The notes under the pieces: generated by a model | The model's database searches: none | The model's input: only the letters and a program-made list of their open reading frames with translations | Told to the model about the DNA's origin: nothing | Program-made: the position numbers and the translations under genes | Assembly (NCBI RefSeq): GCF_900142785.1 | Contig: NZ_FRCD01000006.1 | Span: 177,443-241,442 of the forward strand | Source: Chryseobacterium carnipullorum | GTDB taxonomy: Bacteria; Bacteroidota; Bacteroidia; Flavobacteriales; Weeksellaceae | DNA length: 64,000 nt | Direction of reading: 5' to 3' | Part shown: positions 43,568 through 52,087 of the stretch, one piece after another | Layout of the letters: each line of letters begins with the position of its first letter | How positions within the stretch are numbered: position 1 is the first letter of the stretch

Positions 43568-43720
43568 ATGAATATGATTACCCCATTTAAAGTACCGCCT
43601 TTAGCTCCTGTATTTGCATTTAATAATGAAGATATGTATTGTGAAAAGAAATCTTGCTGTAAAAAGTTCAAGAAAGGGAAACGATGTAAAAAGTGTCCGG
43701 GAAGAAAAAAGCTGGCCTAA
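43568..43720 (+). CDS. 50-residue Cys/Lys-rich protein
   Basis: Encodes a short hydrophobic N-terminus (MNMITPFKVPPLAPVFAF) followed by MYCEKKSCCKKFKKGKRCKK and CPGRKKLA. Five cysteines in pairs among many Lys residues suggest a metal-binding or nucleic-acid-binding knuckle. Not in the usual length range for gene callers. It ends one base before the stop of the J-domain gene on the other strand. I do not recognise a family; small proteins of this composition recur in Flavobacteriia. Confidence 0.6.
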   Translation: MNMITPFKVPPLAPVFAFNNEDMYCEKKSCCKKFKKGKRCKKCPGRKKLA

Positions 43721-43721
43721 A

Positions 43722-44369
43722 CTAGCCGAAATTCCTGAATATAAAATAAACAGCCGACGCTAAAATGATAATTCCCCAGATCAGCATCATGATTTTTGGC
43801 TGTCCGGATCTGTTCATTCTGGTTCTGGGCTGAGGCTTAAACATTTCCTCTACACTGCTTTTGAACTGAGCCGCATCGTTATCAAAGACTTCAGTAATGG
43901 TAATTCCCTGAACAACTGTTTTGTGAAGTAAAGAATTCGTTACATGAAGCAATAACTGGAATTTGCCGTCCTTAAATTCTGTAATCTTAAAAACCCGTTC
44001 TCCAAAAGGTTTTTCTAAACCGAAAGGCAAAACTTTCACCACATCGGCATTGCTCGTCTGCCAGTTAATGATGATCTCGTCCCCTTTTTTTGCATGAATT
44101 TTATTCGCCGTAAACGTTTTGATCGAAGGCGGAATATTATATCGGAAACTTTTCTGATGGTTTTCTAAATTCTGATCGTAGGTACGCCTTCTTTCAGAAT
44201 CGCTCAAGATTTCATACGCTTCCTGAATTTCACGAAAACGTCCCGCAAAGAAATCATCGTTGTCATTCTTATCGGGATGGTATTTTAAAGACAGTTTTCT
44301 ATAGACTTTCTTGATGTCTTCTTCTGAAGCATCCGGTGTAATCCCGAGAAAATAGTAGTAATCTTTCAT
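43722..44369 (-). CDS. J-domain protein
   Basis: 215 residues from the ATG at 44369 ([15 protein letters not shown]); the longer frame starts at TTG. The J domain fills residues 1-65 with the HPD motif in [13 protein letters not shown]. The middle (about 85-150) is a beta domain ([17 protein letters not shown]). A hydrophobic helix near the C-terminus ([19 protein letters not shown]) anchors it in a membrane with the J domain in the cytosol. Recruits DnaK; client unknown. Lacks the G/F and zinc domains of DnaJ. Confidence 0.8.
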   Translation of the reverse strand: MKDYYYFLGITPDASEEDIKKVYRKLSLKYHPDKNDNDDFFAGRFREIQEAYEILSDSERRRTYDQNLENHQKSFRYNIPPSIKTFTANKIHAKKGDEIIINWQTSNADVVKVLPFGLEKPFGERVFKITEFKDGKFQLLLHVTNSLLHKTVVQGITITEVFDNDAAQFKSSVEEMFKPQPRTRMNRSGQPKIMMLIWGIIILASAVYFIFRNFG

Positions 44370-44632
44370 TGAGCTATGCAAAAATAAGGAATTATTTTTT
44401 TTCGGGTTTATTCTTTAGGGGAATGTTTTAGGAAAACAATAAGGCTGTCAATATAAATGATCTGTTTTTTAACACGGATGACCCAAATGTTTTCACAAAT
44501 GGCACAATTTAATGACGGAGAACATTTGTAGCTCTACGTTATTTTACTGAAGACCGCAAAGTTTCTTTGATAAGCTTCCTCTTTTTTTAAGTTCTCAAGA
44601 CGTTTCACTCAGTAACGGTGAAAGAAAATAGC
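44370..44632. other. Intergenic region with dispersed-repeat unit
   Basis: No gene. Contains the sequence AACACGGATGACCCAAATG near 44475, related to the palindromic repeat at 29081. Confidence 0.4.
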
Positions 44633-44675
44633 TGCATTGCTGATGGCTTCGGAAACCTCAGCCATCAGCAATGCA
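44633..44675. repeat. Perfect 16-bp hairpin
   Basis: TGCATTGCTGATGGCT / AGCCATCAGCAATGCA with an 11-base loop, six bases before the terminator. There is no T tract of its own. Confidence 0.65.
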
Positions 44676-44681
44676 ACCTAA

Positions 44682-44724
44682 AAAATTCCGGCTCGGGAAG
44701 CTTTGCTTCCCGAGCCGGAATTTT
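44682..44724 (-). terminator. Strong terminator of the sigma-factor operon
   Basis: A perfect 20-bp stem AAAATTCCGGCTCGGGAAGC / GCTTCCCGAGCCGGAATTTT with a TTT loop, T-rich on the exit side. It lies 27 bases after the last gene of the minus-strand operon. Confidence 0.85.
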
Positions 44725-44751
44725 AACAATTTCAATTGAGTATTTTACTTC

Positions 44752-45009
44752 TTACGCTTCGCAGGCATTGTTCTTTTTACAGCATCTTGAAGTGAATTCT
44801 TTTTTGAATTTCCCCTTCAGTTCCTGATACTGCTCATCATTCATTTCTCTGATCTTATCGGCAAGCCCGAAAGGTGACCTTTCTTTGATTCCGTATTCAT
44901 TAAAGATCCCTTTGATAAATCTTTTTCTTTGTATTGCTTTTTTAGCGATTAACGCTACCCCCACAACTGCTAATGCTCCAAGAGCTCCTTTTAATGCTGA
45001 ATTTTTCAT
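44752..45009 (-). CDS. Small membrane protein with Cys-rich tail (sigma operon)
   Basis: 85 residues. One hydrophobic segment (LKGALGALAVVGVALIA, 6-22) then a basic stretch, a helical part (DKIREMNDEQYQELKGKFKKEF) and the tail SRCCKKNNACEA with three Cys. Third gene after the ECF sigma factor. The second gene of the operon ends in a similar helix-plus-Cys, suggesting related roles. Function unknown; membrane sensor or partner of the sigma factor is an inference. Confidence 0.55.
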   Translation of the reverse strand: MKNSALKGALGALAVVGVALIAKKAIQRKRFIKGIFNEYGIKERSPFGLADKIREMNDEQYQELKGKFKKEFTSRCCKKNNACEA

Positions 45010-45099
45010 TTTTTCAAAATTTTAAATTTTACTACTTCTTGTTTTTTATATAGACGAATGCATTTTAATTTTACTTTACTACTTCTTAAAAATTTCAAA

Positions 45100-45444
45100 T
45101 TATTCGTTGGTTCTATTGTTCCTGTTAAAGAATCCGCCTGCACATTTTTCTCTCCAGACTTCTTTAAATTTTTCTCTTTCTTCCGGAGAAAGTCCTTCCA
45201 TTCTCTCTCTCATTTTTCTTTCTTTAAAATCTCTCATTCCTTTTCCAAAATGGAAACCTCCAAATAGGATCTTACTCAAAATCAAAATTCCCATTGCCTG
45301 CCAATACGTGATTGATTTCACGCCTAAAATATCAGGAAGCAAACAATTCCAAAGGGACATGACGATCCATGTAACGCCCAGTAAAATCAGTGGCGGACAT
45401 AAGAATAAAAGAATCCAGCCTTTTTTGTGTTTATTATGATTCAT
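45100..45444 (-). CDS. Small two-helix membrane protein next to the sigma factor
   Basis: 114 residues, two hydrophobic segments (GWILLFLCPPLILLGVTWIVMSLW and YWQAMGILILSKILFGGF), then a charged helix GMRDFKERKMRERMEGLSPEEREKFKEVWREKC and a Gly/Asn end. The last helix resembles the LxPEE helix of Spy/ZraP-like proteins only loosely. It follows the ECF sigma gene by 13 bases, where an anti-sigma factor would often lie, but it does not match a known anti-sigma domain. Confidence 0.6.
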   Translation of the reverse strand: MNHNKHKKGWILLFLCPPLILLGVTWIVMSLWNCLLPDILGVKSITYWQAMGILILSKILFGGFHFGKGMRDFKERKMRERMEGLSPEEREKFKEVWREKCAGGFFNRNNRTNE

Positions 45445-45457
45445 AACTTTCTTTTTA

Positions 45458-46036
45458 CTAACTATTTAAATCTTCGTATAACCTTCTCAGTCTGTTTCTC
45501 AGATGCTTCACCGCATAATTTTTTCTACTGATAATGGTCTTTATATTTTCGCCCTGTTCATTGGCTATTTCTTGAAGTGTTTTATCGTTTAATTCATTTT
45601 CAACGTAAACGAGTCTTTGTTTTTCGGGAAGTTCGTCTAATGCTTCAAATAATTTTTTCCAAATTTCATCCTGAAACATTTTCACTTCCGGACCTGCACT
45701 TTCATCCAGCAATAAGATATCCTTGATAGAAAAACTTCCGTCTTCATCTTCATACACGAAATCTTCAAGATTTTCAGTTTTTTTCTTACGATACTTATCT
45801 GTGATTTTATTGGCTGTTACTCTATATAACCATCCGCCAACGTTTACAATCTCTGAAAGATTGGTAATACTGCTGAACTGATACCAGACCTCCTGCAGAA
45901 TATCTTCCGCATCTTCGGTGTTTTTCACTTTCGGACGAATATAAGACATCAGCTTTCCTCCGTACTTTGAAACGGTTTGTGAGATGATACTTGCTTTCTC
46001 CTCCTGTGGCATTGTTATTTCTTCGACAACCTCCAT
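45458..46036 (-). CDS. ECF-type RNA polymerase sigma factor
   Basis: 192 residues. Region 2 is clear: SYIRPKVKNTEDAEDILQEVWYQFSSI (with DAEDILQEVW core binding) and WLYRVTANKITDKYRKKK. Region 4: LDELPEKQRLVYVENELNDKTLQEIANEQGENIKTIISRKNYAVKHLR. An acidic insert (VYEDEDGSFSIKD) lies between. It directs polymerase to a stress regulon. First gene of a three-gene operon with two small membrane proteins and a strong terminator. The ATG may be at 46036 or 24 bases later at MPQEEKA. Confidence 0.9.
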   Translation of the reverse strand: MEVVEEITMPQEEKASIISQTVSKYGGKLMSYIRPKVKNTEDAEDILQEVWYQFSSITNLSEIVNVGGWLYRVTANKITDKYRKKKTENLEDFVYEDEDGSFSIKDILLLDESAGPEVKMFQDEIWKKLFEALDELPEKQRLVYVENELNDKTLQEIANEQGENIKTIISRKNYAVKHLRNRLRRLYEDLNS

Positions 46037-46336
46037 ATTGCTATGACGATCTGCCTTTTGGTTTTACTTTAATAAATTTAAAAAAAATTCTCGACTGTTG
46101 AAGTTTTGTTTCCAGATGCAGGTTTGAGCGTAAGAAAGTTTTAGAGTCGGCAGGCAGAAACCGGAAGATCAAAAAAATAGTGCATACGATTGATATTACA
46201 TCTCAGCCTCAGCCTAAAATATAATATCCCGCATTCCATCTCTTGTCTCCTCATACCAATTTCTACCCTCTAACTTCTCCTCAAAAAAAACGGAAAGCCT
46301 TAGACTCCCCGTTTCTGTTATTGATGAAAATTGATA
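46037..46336. other. Intergenic region
   Basis: No gene. Near 46289-46316 AAAACGG and CCCCGTTT could form a weak stem after the S9 peptidase gene. Otherwise nothing clear. Confidence 0.35.
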
Positions 46337-48343
46337 TTATTTCTTGTTGAAATTTTCCGCAAAGAATCCCATCATATATTTGTACAGTTCTATTCTGCTC
46401 GGCTCTTTTCTGAACCCGTGACCTTCATCGTATTTTACCAGGTAAGGAACCTCAACTCCTTTAGCACGCATAGCTTTTACAATCTGATCTGATTCATTGA
46501 TATTTACCCTTGGATCATTTGCTCCCTGAACTACAAATAATGGTTTCTTGATCTTGTCAATATGGAATACCGGAGATACTTCTTTAGCAATTTCAGCTTC
46601 TTTGGGATCGTCCAGATTGTACCATATTTCTTTGACCATTTCTTTGTAAGGTTTCCAGTATTCCGGGAAAGATTCAAAGAAAGTGAAAATATTGGAAACA
46701 CCTACATAATCTACCCCGCAAGCATATAAATCCGGGGTTTTAATAAGTCCCATCAAAGTTGCATAGCCACCATGGCTTCCTCCGTAGATGGCAATTTTAT
46801 TTTGATCAATCCAGCCTTGTTCTATCACATATTTTACTCCATCTTCCACATCATCCATGGCTTTACGTCCTATCTGTTTGTAACCTGACTGCTGAAATTC
46901 TTTTCCATAACCACCGGAAATTCTGAAATTCACATGCAGCGTTGCATATCCTCTGCTGGCAAAAAGCTGGTCTTCAGGATTGAATCCCCAATTGTCTCTG
47001 ATCCCCTGCGGACCCCCGTGAGGATTGACAATTAACGGAACTTTCTTCCCATTCACCGCATCTTTAGGCATTGTAATATATCCACGGATCGTAAGGCCGT
47101 CCCTGCTTTTGAATTCAATCGGCTTCATTTCAGCCATATCTTCTTCTTTCAGCTGCGGCATCAGGTTATAGAGAAGTTTTATCTGTTTAGATTTTGTGTC
47201 ATATTCATAATACGTTCCGTACAATCTATCGCTTCCTACCACCACTAAAAGCTTGTCTTCATTGTCATCAGAAGAAACAACAGAAAATTCTTTGTCTTTG
47301 AATTCAGATTTTAATTTATCGTGAACTTCTTTGTAAAATGTACTTACCGGAATGATCTCACTTTTAATGCCGTTATAGCTTATATAATCCAGCTCATAAT
47401 TTCTGTTTTTACGGGCAGTACTTATAGAACTGACATCATATACAGGATTGGAGTATACTTCTTTTATAATGGCATTTTTTTTCAGATCATACAGAACGAT
47501 TCTCTCTTTATCACTGTCTAAATTGGTCACTACATACGCTTCGTCTTTATTTTTGGAATGGTCATTTAATCCTATGATGCTGAAGGTATTTTTCCAGTCT
47601 GTTGATTTGATCAGATTAAATTTACCGGTATCGAGATCTTTGTAATACGTTTTTGTAGTCAATCCGTTTTCCAGAACGGTATATCCTCTCATGTTTCCTT
47701 TCTTATCAAAAATATAGCCGTCGATAGGGTTATTAACGTCTTTATTTTCAAAAAGCTGGGTCATTTCCCCGGTATTGAAATTGATTTTATAAGGCTCGAA
47801 AATCTGTTTGTTATTTTTGTTCAGTGCAACGATAACAAATTCTGTATCCTTAACGATATCAGCGTAATTTAAGGTTACTCCCTCAAAAGGAGTGAGATCC
47901 TTAAGATTTTGTCCGTCAATATCTACAGCATACATATGGGTATTCTCATTCCCTCCTTTGTCCTGTGTATAGAATAATCTTTTTTTATCCAGCCAGCCAT
48001 AATTTCCGATAAGGTCATCTTTTTCTGCGATAGCTTTTGTAATTTTCCCCGTTTTCAGTTCTTTTACATAGACGTGATTCTTTTTGTCTTTATCTTTTTC
48101 TTTATAGGAAAGATACTGCCCGTCCGGAGAAATTTTAAACTGTGAAGCATTCGGTCTGGCGAAATAATCTTCTACTTTGTACTTGAAGTTTCCTTTATCA
48201 TAGGAAATTAATTTATCCAGCGTTTCTTTGGAAGAAGGAAGCGTAGGGTCGCCCGGCAGTTTAGCCGTTGAAGTCTGTGCATTGATCATAATGGCTGATA
48301 GTACGATTTGAGCCGCACCAAAAATTTTAGTATTAAGATTCAT
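46337..48343 (-). CDS. Exported S9-family (prolyl oligopeptidase-type) peptidase
   Basis: 668 residues with a signal peptide (to about INAQ). A seven-bladed propeller region (about 60-420; repeats such as KFNLIKSTDWKNTFSIIGLNDHS) precedes the alpha/beta-hydrolase catalytic domain with nucleophile YGGSHGGYATL, Asp in VQGANDPRVN and His in DEGHGF. Cleaves peptides, often after Pro or as acyl-aminoacyl/dipeptidyl peptidase; exact specificity not set by sequence. Periplasmic. Single gene. Confidence 0.9.
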   Translation of the reverse strand: MNLNTKIFGAAQIVLSAIMINAQTSTAKLPGDPTLPSSKETLDKLISYDKGNFKYKVEDYFARPNASQFKISPDGQYLSYKEKDKDKKNHVYVKELKTGKITKAIAEKDDLIGNYGWLDKKRLFYTQDKGGNENTHMYAVDIDGQNLKDLTPFEGVTLNYADIVKDTEFVIVALNKNNKQIFEPYKINFNTGEMTQLFENKDVNNPIDGYIFDKKGNMRGYTVLENGLTTKTYYKDLDTGKFNLIKSTDWKNTFSIIGLNDHSKNKDEAYVVTNLDSDKERIVLYDLKKNAIIKEVYSNPVYDVSSISTARKNRNYELDYISYNGIKSEIIPVSTFYKEVHDKLKSEFKDKEFSVVSSDDNEDKLLVVVGSDRLYGTYYEYDTKSKQIKLLYNLMPQLKEEDMAEMKPIEFKSRDGLTIRGYITMPKDAVNGKKVPLIVNPHGGPQGIRDNWGFNPEDQLFASRGYATLHVNFRISGGYGKEFQQSGYKQIGRKAMDDVEDGVKYVIEQGWIDQNKIAIYGGSHGGYATLMGLIKTPDLYACGVDYVGVSNIFTFFESFPEYWKPYKEMVKEIWYNLDDPKEAEIAKEVSPVFHIDKIKKPLFVVQGANDPRVNINESDQIVKAMRAKGVEVPYLVKYDEGHGFRKEPSRIELYKYMMGFFAENFNKK

Positions 48344-48560
48344 AACTCATGTGATTTTGATGTTTAAGTGTTTATTTAGTAAGTAAGTCTTCTTCTAATA
48401 GGACATCCTTAAACTCAAAATGTTACATCAATTATAAAAATAATTAATAATAGAAATCAAAATCAAGAAGGCAGGAAGATCTGGGCGGCAATTTCTGACG
48501 GTAATACTTCCCTATTCAAACTTCAAGATCTTTTAAAAACCGGAAGGTTTTACCTTGAAT

Positions 48561-49019
48561 TCAGACTAAATAAAGGCCAAAATACAAAGTCCATGCTATC
48601 AGAATAATCTGCATTGGAATTCTTTCACGATAAAGATATTGCATTCCCGGACCTGTATAATCTGCTTTGAAAATATTGATCTTTTTCTTTGAAGAATTGA
48701 TGTTCGCTATAAAAACCAGGATATAAAAAATAATCAGGAGTATCGCGGTCAGTTCACGTATTGAAGGGATCATTAATCCTATTCCTGCAGCAATTTCAAG
48801 AACTCCCGTAGCATAAACCCAAAACATTTTACCGGGAACAAAGCCGGGAATCATCATTGCCATTCCTTTCTGAAATTTAAAGTGTGAAAGACCTGTAAAT
48901 ATAATGAACACAGCCATTCCCAGATTCCCTGAAAACAAGAAGTTAGGTTTTCCCTGCACTACAAAAGTTACCAGCAAAGCTAGAATAAAGGTCCCGAAAA
49001 GGATGGATAATAATTTCAT
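48561..49019 (-). CDS. DoxX-like membrane protein
   Basis: 152 residues, four hydrophobic segments. GMAVFIIFTGLSHFKFQKGMAMMIPGFVPGKMFWVYATGVLEIAAGIGLMIP is the DoxX-type core, with helices near 1-20, 30-47, 63-85, 88-110 and the last one near 134-150. Role unclear; first of several small detoxification-type genes on this strand. Confidence 0.75.
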   Translation of the reverse strand: MKLLSILFGTFILALLVTFVVQGKPNFLFSGNLGMAVFIIFTGLSHFKFQKGMAMMIPGFVPGKMFWVYATGVLEIAAGIGLMIPSIRELTAILLIIFYILVFIANINSSKKKINIFKADYTGPGMQYLYRERIPMQIILIAWTLYFGLYLV

Positions 49020-49132
49020 ATTGTTGTTTATTACACTGTTTAGAAAAATAATGAATCTTTACATGATATCATTATAAAACCTTACAGCTGTTGATGCCCG
49101 TAAGGTTGGATTTTATTAAAGCAAGGTACGGA

Positions 49133-49576
49133 TTATTTGGTTTCGGCAAGAGTTTTCACCACTTCCAAGCCTTTTGTAAATCCGATATTCATATGCTCTC
49201 TCCATTCTTTTTCAACCTGCACCTCAGTATGAAGTTTGGTTTTTCCATCCAGATCGATGAGAATATACTTTTCAAAAGAACCACTCCAGTCGATCACTTC
49301 TTTGCTGTGTATATCTTCATGACCTTCTTTATCTACCATTCCGAGATGTTTAAAAATAATCTGATTAGGCTCATCTACACTGTCGATGGTGGACACCATA
49401 CCTTCTCCTTGCTCATTCAGAAAGTAGGTTTTTCCACCAACTTTCCAGTCGGATTTCATGACACATCCGGGACCGAAAAACTGAGTCCATTCGGTATAGG
49501 TTTCAGGATTCCACAGAACGTCCCAGACTCTTTGCAATGAGGCGTTGATGACTATTTCGTACGATAAGGTTTCCAT
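49133..49576 (-). CDS. SRPBCC (START-like) protein
   Basis: 147 residues; the N-terminal strand YEIVINASLQRVWDVLWNPETYTEWTQFFGPG and the later strands KVGGKTYFLNEQGEGMVSTIDSV, IDWSGSFEKYILIDLDGKTKLHTEV are the AHSA1-like SRPBCC pattern with a long C-terminal helix. The deep hydrophobic pocket binds lipids or small ligands. No catalytic assignment. Its neighbour at 49611 is a paralog. Confidence 0.85.
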   Translation of the reverse strand: METLSYEIVINASLQRVWDVLWNPETYTEWTQFFGPGCVMKSDWKVGGKTYFLNEQGEGMVSTIDSVDEPNQIIFKHLGMVDKEGHEDIHSKEVIDWSGSFEKYILIDLDGKTKLHTEVQVEKEWREHMNIGFTKGLEVVKTLAETK

Positions 49577-49610
49577 ATTTTATATTTTTGTGGTTGGTGT
49601 TATCTATTTT

Positions 49611-50039
49611 TTACAATTGATTTTCAGAAAGATTTTTCACAATGCCCAGGGCTGTCGGGAACTTCTCTTCAAAAAACTCTTTAAATTCTTCAGGGGTCTG
49701 AATTTCTATTTTTAAAATTGTCCCCGTTTCTGTTTCTTCTAAAATATAAGCTTCTGTAGCTTCTCCCCAGTTCCGTTCTGTTTCTACACCATTATAAATC
49801 TCCCCTAAATGCAGGAATTTCATTTCTTCATGGGCTCTGTTCTTTTCTACACGACTGTACATTCCGTTATTGTTGGGATCAAAAAACTTCATCGTACTTC
49901 CCTCTTCAAAAGTCCCCTGATAAAAGGATCCTTCTGTAAATGCAGTGGTCCACTGTCTGTAGGTCATATCGCTCCAAAGTACTTCCCAAACTTTTTCAGG
50001 CGTTGCATCGATTTGGATCTCAAAAAATATTTTTTGCAT
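49611..50039 (-). CDS. SRPBCC (START-like) protein, second copy
   Basis: 142 residues, same fold as the previous gene (FFEIQIDATPEKVWEVLWSDMTYRQWTTAFTEG; C-terminal helix EEKFPTALGIVKNLSENQL). The two are tandem paralogs 34 bases apart, likely one transcript. Confidence 0.85.
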   Translation of the reverse strand: MQKIFFEIQIDATPEKVWEVLWSDMTYRQWTTAFTEGSFYQGTFEEGSTMKFFDPNNNGMYSRVEKNRAHEEMKFLHLGEIYNGVETERNWGEATEAYILEETETGTILKIEIQTPEEFKEFFEEKFPTALGIVKNLSENQL

Positions 50040-50073
50040 TGTTTTTTTATTTAGATGTTTGATTTGGATTTTA

Positions 50074-50118
50074 GATAAAAGATGATAGACTGATAGATAA
50101 TAGATTGATAGATAATAG
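50074..50118. repeat. TGATAGATAATAGAT tandem repeat
   Basis: About two and a half copies of TGATAGATAATAGAT between genes. A slippage-type microsatellite. Confidence 0.6.
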
Positions 50119-50149
50119 ATAGATGTGAAAAGTACTACTATTAATTATT

Positions 50150-50196
50150 TTCACTCATAACTCATAACCCATAACCCATAACTTATAATATCTAAC
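50150..50196. repeat. CATAACC(C/T) tandem repeat
   Basis: Four to five imperfect copies of the eight-base unit ACCCATAA, degenerating at both ends. A simple tandem repeat. Confidence 0.6.
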
Positions 50197-50363
50197 TTCT
50201 AATTCACCCTCTTTAGGAACTTTGATTTGGATTGTGACCTTTTCTGGGAGTCATAAGCAAATCTTTTCCCTAAACTCCATCAAACAGCAAGCCGAAAACC
50301 AAAACTTAAAAAAGAAAAAGAACTGAAAGCTGAATTTTTCATTCCTCTTTCAGCCTATTGACT

Positions 50364-51233
50364 TTAAGAATTATAAGCGTTTTCCAATTCTTCTATCCCA
50401 ATTTTCTGCATCTTCATCATTGCCTGAACTACTTTCTGTGCTTTTGACTGATCGGAATCGTTCATTAACTGGATGAGCCTTTTGGGAACAATCTGCCAGC
50501 TCAGTCCGTATCTGTCTTTCAACCAGCCGCACATGCTTTCTCTTCCGCCATCTGAAATAAGGGTGTTCCAAAAGTGATCGGTCTGCTGCTGATCATCGGT
50601 CATCACCACAATAGAAACGCCTTCATTGAAATCAAATTGATGATCATAAGAGTTATCCATACAGAAAAAGCTGTAGCCGTCTATGATAAAATGACCGTGC
50701 TGTATATGTTCAGCCGGTTCCGATGGGGATTGTTCTCCTGCACCGTATCCATATTTCAGAATGTTTTCAATACTTGAATTGGGAAAAGTTTTGGTATAAA
50801 ACTCTATGGCTTCCATTGCTTTTCCGTTGTTCTGATGGATAAACATGAGGGTGGGAACGATTTTCTGCGATTCAGGCTTTTCTCCCAGAAACAACTGCCA
50901 GTTAACACCGTATCTGTCCTGTACCCAACCATACTTTTTACTCCAGAAATAGGAATCCAGAGCCATGAGGGCCGTTCCACCATCGATCAGTTGATCCCAA
51001 TATTTCTGCACCTCATCTTCTGTTTCACAGATCACCATCAGGGAAACTGATGCATTTTTTTTAAAATGGGGACCTCCGTTCAGCAACATCAGTTTTTGTC
51101 CGAACAGTTCAATGTTCATGACTACAGGAGTATCTGTCGTAATTTTTCCGTCAAACACCTGGCAATAGAATTCTGCTGCCTCTTTAGATTCTTCATCAAA
51201 CCAGAGACATGGGAAAATATCGTTATTCATCAT
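50364..51233 (-). CDS. Double-domain VOC/PhnB-like protein
   Basis: 289 residues made of two PhnB-like VOC domains: one from about 5-125 (FPCLWFDEESKEAAEFYCQVFDG ... KYGWVQDRYGVNWQLFL) and the second about 130-260 (IVPTLMFIHQNNGKAMEAIEFYTK ... CGWLKDRYGLSWQIVPK). PhnB-type proteins are annotated as 3-demethylubiquinone methyltransferase-like but most have no shown activity. A helical tail follows. Part of the VOC/SRPBCC/DinB cluster. Confidence 0.85.
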   Translation of the reverse strand: MMNNDIFPCLWFDEESKEAAEFYCQVFDGKITTDTPVVMNIELFGQKLMLLNGGPHFKKNASVSLMVICETEDEVQKYWDQLIDGGTALMALDSYFWSKKYGWVQDRYGVNWQLFLGEKPESQKIVPTLMFIHQNNGKAMEAIEFYTKTFPNSSIENILKYGYGAGEQSPSEPAEHIQHGHFIIDGYSFFCMDNSYDHQFDFNEGVSIVVMTDDQQQTDHFWNTLISDGGRESMCGWLKDRYGLSWQIVPKRLIQLMNDSDQSKAQKVVQAMMKMQKIGIEELENAYNS

Positions 51234-51323
51234 ATTAAATTTTAGGGTTGAAATATATCGTTTTATGAATCACTGCAGACCAATAAAGCCCGCAGTGACA
51301 AAAAGTAATGATCATTAAAATGA

Positions 51324-51581
51324 TTAGTTTTTGAACGAAACGTGATGTTCCTTCATATGATTTTTCAGTTTTTCCATGGCATTCTTCCCGAAACCACGAA
51401 GTTGCCTGATCTCTTGTTCAGAATAATCCGAAAGCTTTTCAAGAGAATCTATTTTTTCCCGCTCCAAAGACCTTCTCGCTGGTATTGCAATAATGCCATA
51501 CAGGAAGTCATTACTATGAGCAACATGGCTAACAGCACAAATGGAGCTTAAACATTTTGCCATTATTAAGAGATTGATCAT
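51324..51581 (-). CDS. Helix-hairpin-helix (RNA polymerase alpha-CTD-like) protein, odd N-terminus
   Basis: 85 residues. The C-terminal ~60 residues (PARRSLEREKIDSLEKLSDYSEQEIRQLRGFGKNAMEKLKNHMKEH) are the HhH fold seen in the RpoA C-terminal domain and in small stand-alone Bacteroidota proteins. The first ~30 residues (MINLLIMAKCLSSICAVSHVAH) do not look like the usual Cys-rich start of these proteins and the upstream region has frame breaks, so the gene may have lost its proper N-terminus. A related stretch of Cys and His residues (LICSHDQSLNNGKMFKLHLCC) reads in another frame just upstream. Confidence 0.5.
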   Translation of the reverse strand: MINLLIMAKCLSSICAVSHVAHSNDFLYGIIAIPARRSLEREKIDSLEKLSDYSEQEIRQLRGFGKNAMEKLKNHMKEHHVSFKN

Positions 51582-51598
51582 GGCTGCAAATGAGTATT

Positions 51599-52012
51599 TT
51601 AGTTATTTTCAACGTACTTGTGAAAATTATTGAGAATAGCATACCAGCCATCTCTCTGCATTTCCACGGAATTCTGTTTTTCAGGATCGAAAATTTCGGT
51701 AACCTTTGTGGTATTTTCGTCGATCTTATCAAAGATGATCTCTACCTTACGACCGTCTTCCAAATGATATCTGATGTGGGCATTCGGAATAATTTCATCA
51801 TAAATTGCTTCAAAATCGAAACCAAAACTTTTATCTTTTGCTTCCATTCTTGTTTTTAACTTTCCTCCCACTCTCAAGTCATTTTCGGCACTTGGACATT
51901 CCCAGGTTTCATGGGCAAAATTCCATTTCGTGATATGTTTTGGTTCATTAAAATAATTCCAAACCTTTTCTACAGGGGATAAAATTGTAATATCTATCTT
52001 AATAGGATCCAT
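51599..52012 (-). CDS. SRPBCC (START-like) protein, third copy
   Basis: 137 residues. Opens IKIDITILSPVEKVWNYFNEPKHITKWNFAHETW, then LRVGGKLKTRMEAKDKSFGFDFEAIYDEI and a C-terminal helix RDGWYAILNNFHKYVE. AHSA1-like. Same fold as the two copies at 49133 and 49611 but clearly diverged. Confidence 0.85.
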   Translation of the reverse strand: MDPIKIDITILSPVEKVWNYFNEPKHITKWNFAHETWECPSAENDLRVGGKLKTRMEAKDKSFGFDFEAIYDEIIPNAHIRYHLEDGRKVEIIFDKIDENTTKVTEIFDPEKQNSVEMQRDGWYAILNNFHKYVENN

Positions 52013-52087
52013 AATTCTGCTTTTTAATGTTGAAGTAAAAAGGCAGTCCGGGTTTGAACCGCCTCTATAATTAAGTTAAATATAAGA

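Noticed and set aside
50074..50196. Tandem repeats considered as a CRISPR array
   Set aside because: Units are 8-15 bases, back to back, without spacers, and no cas gene is nearby.
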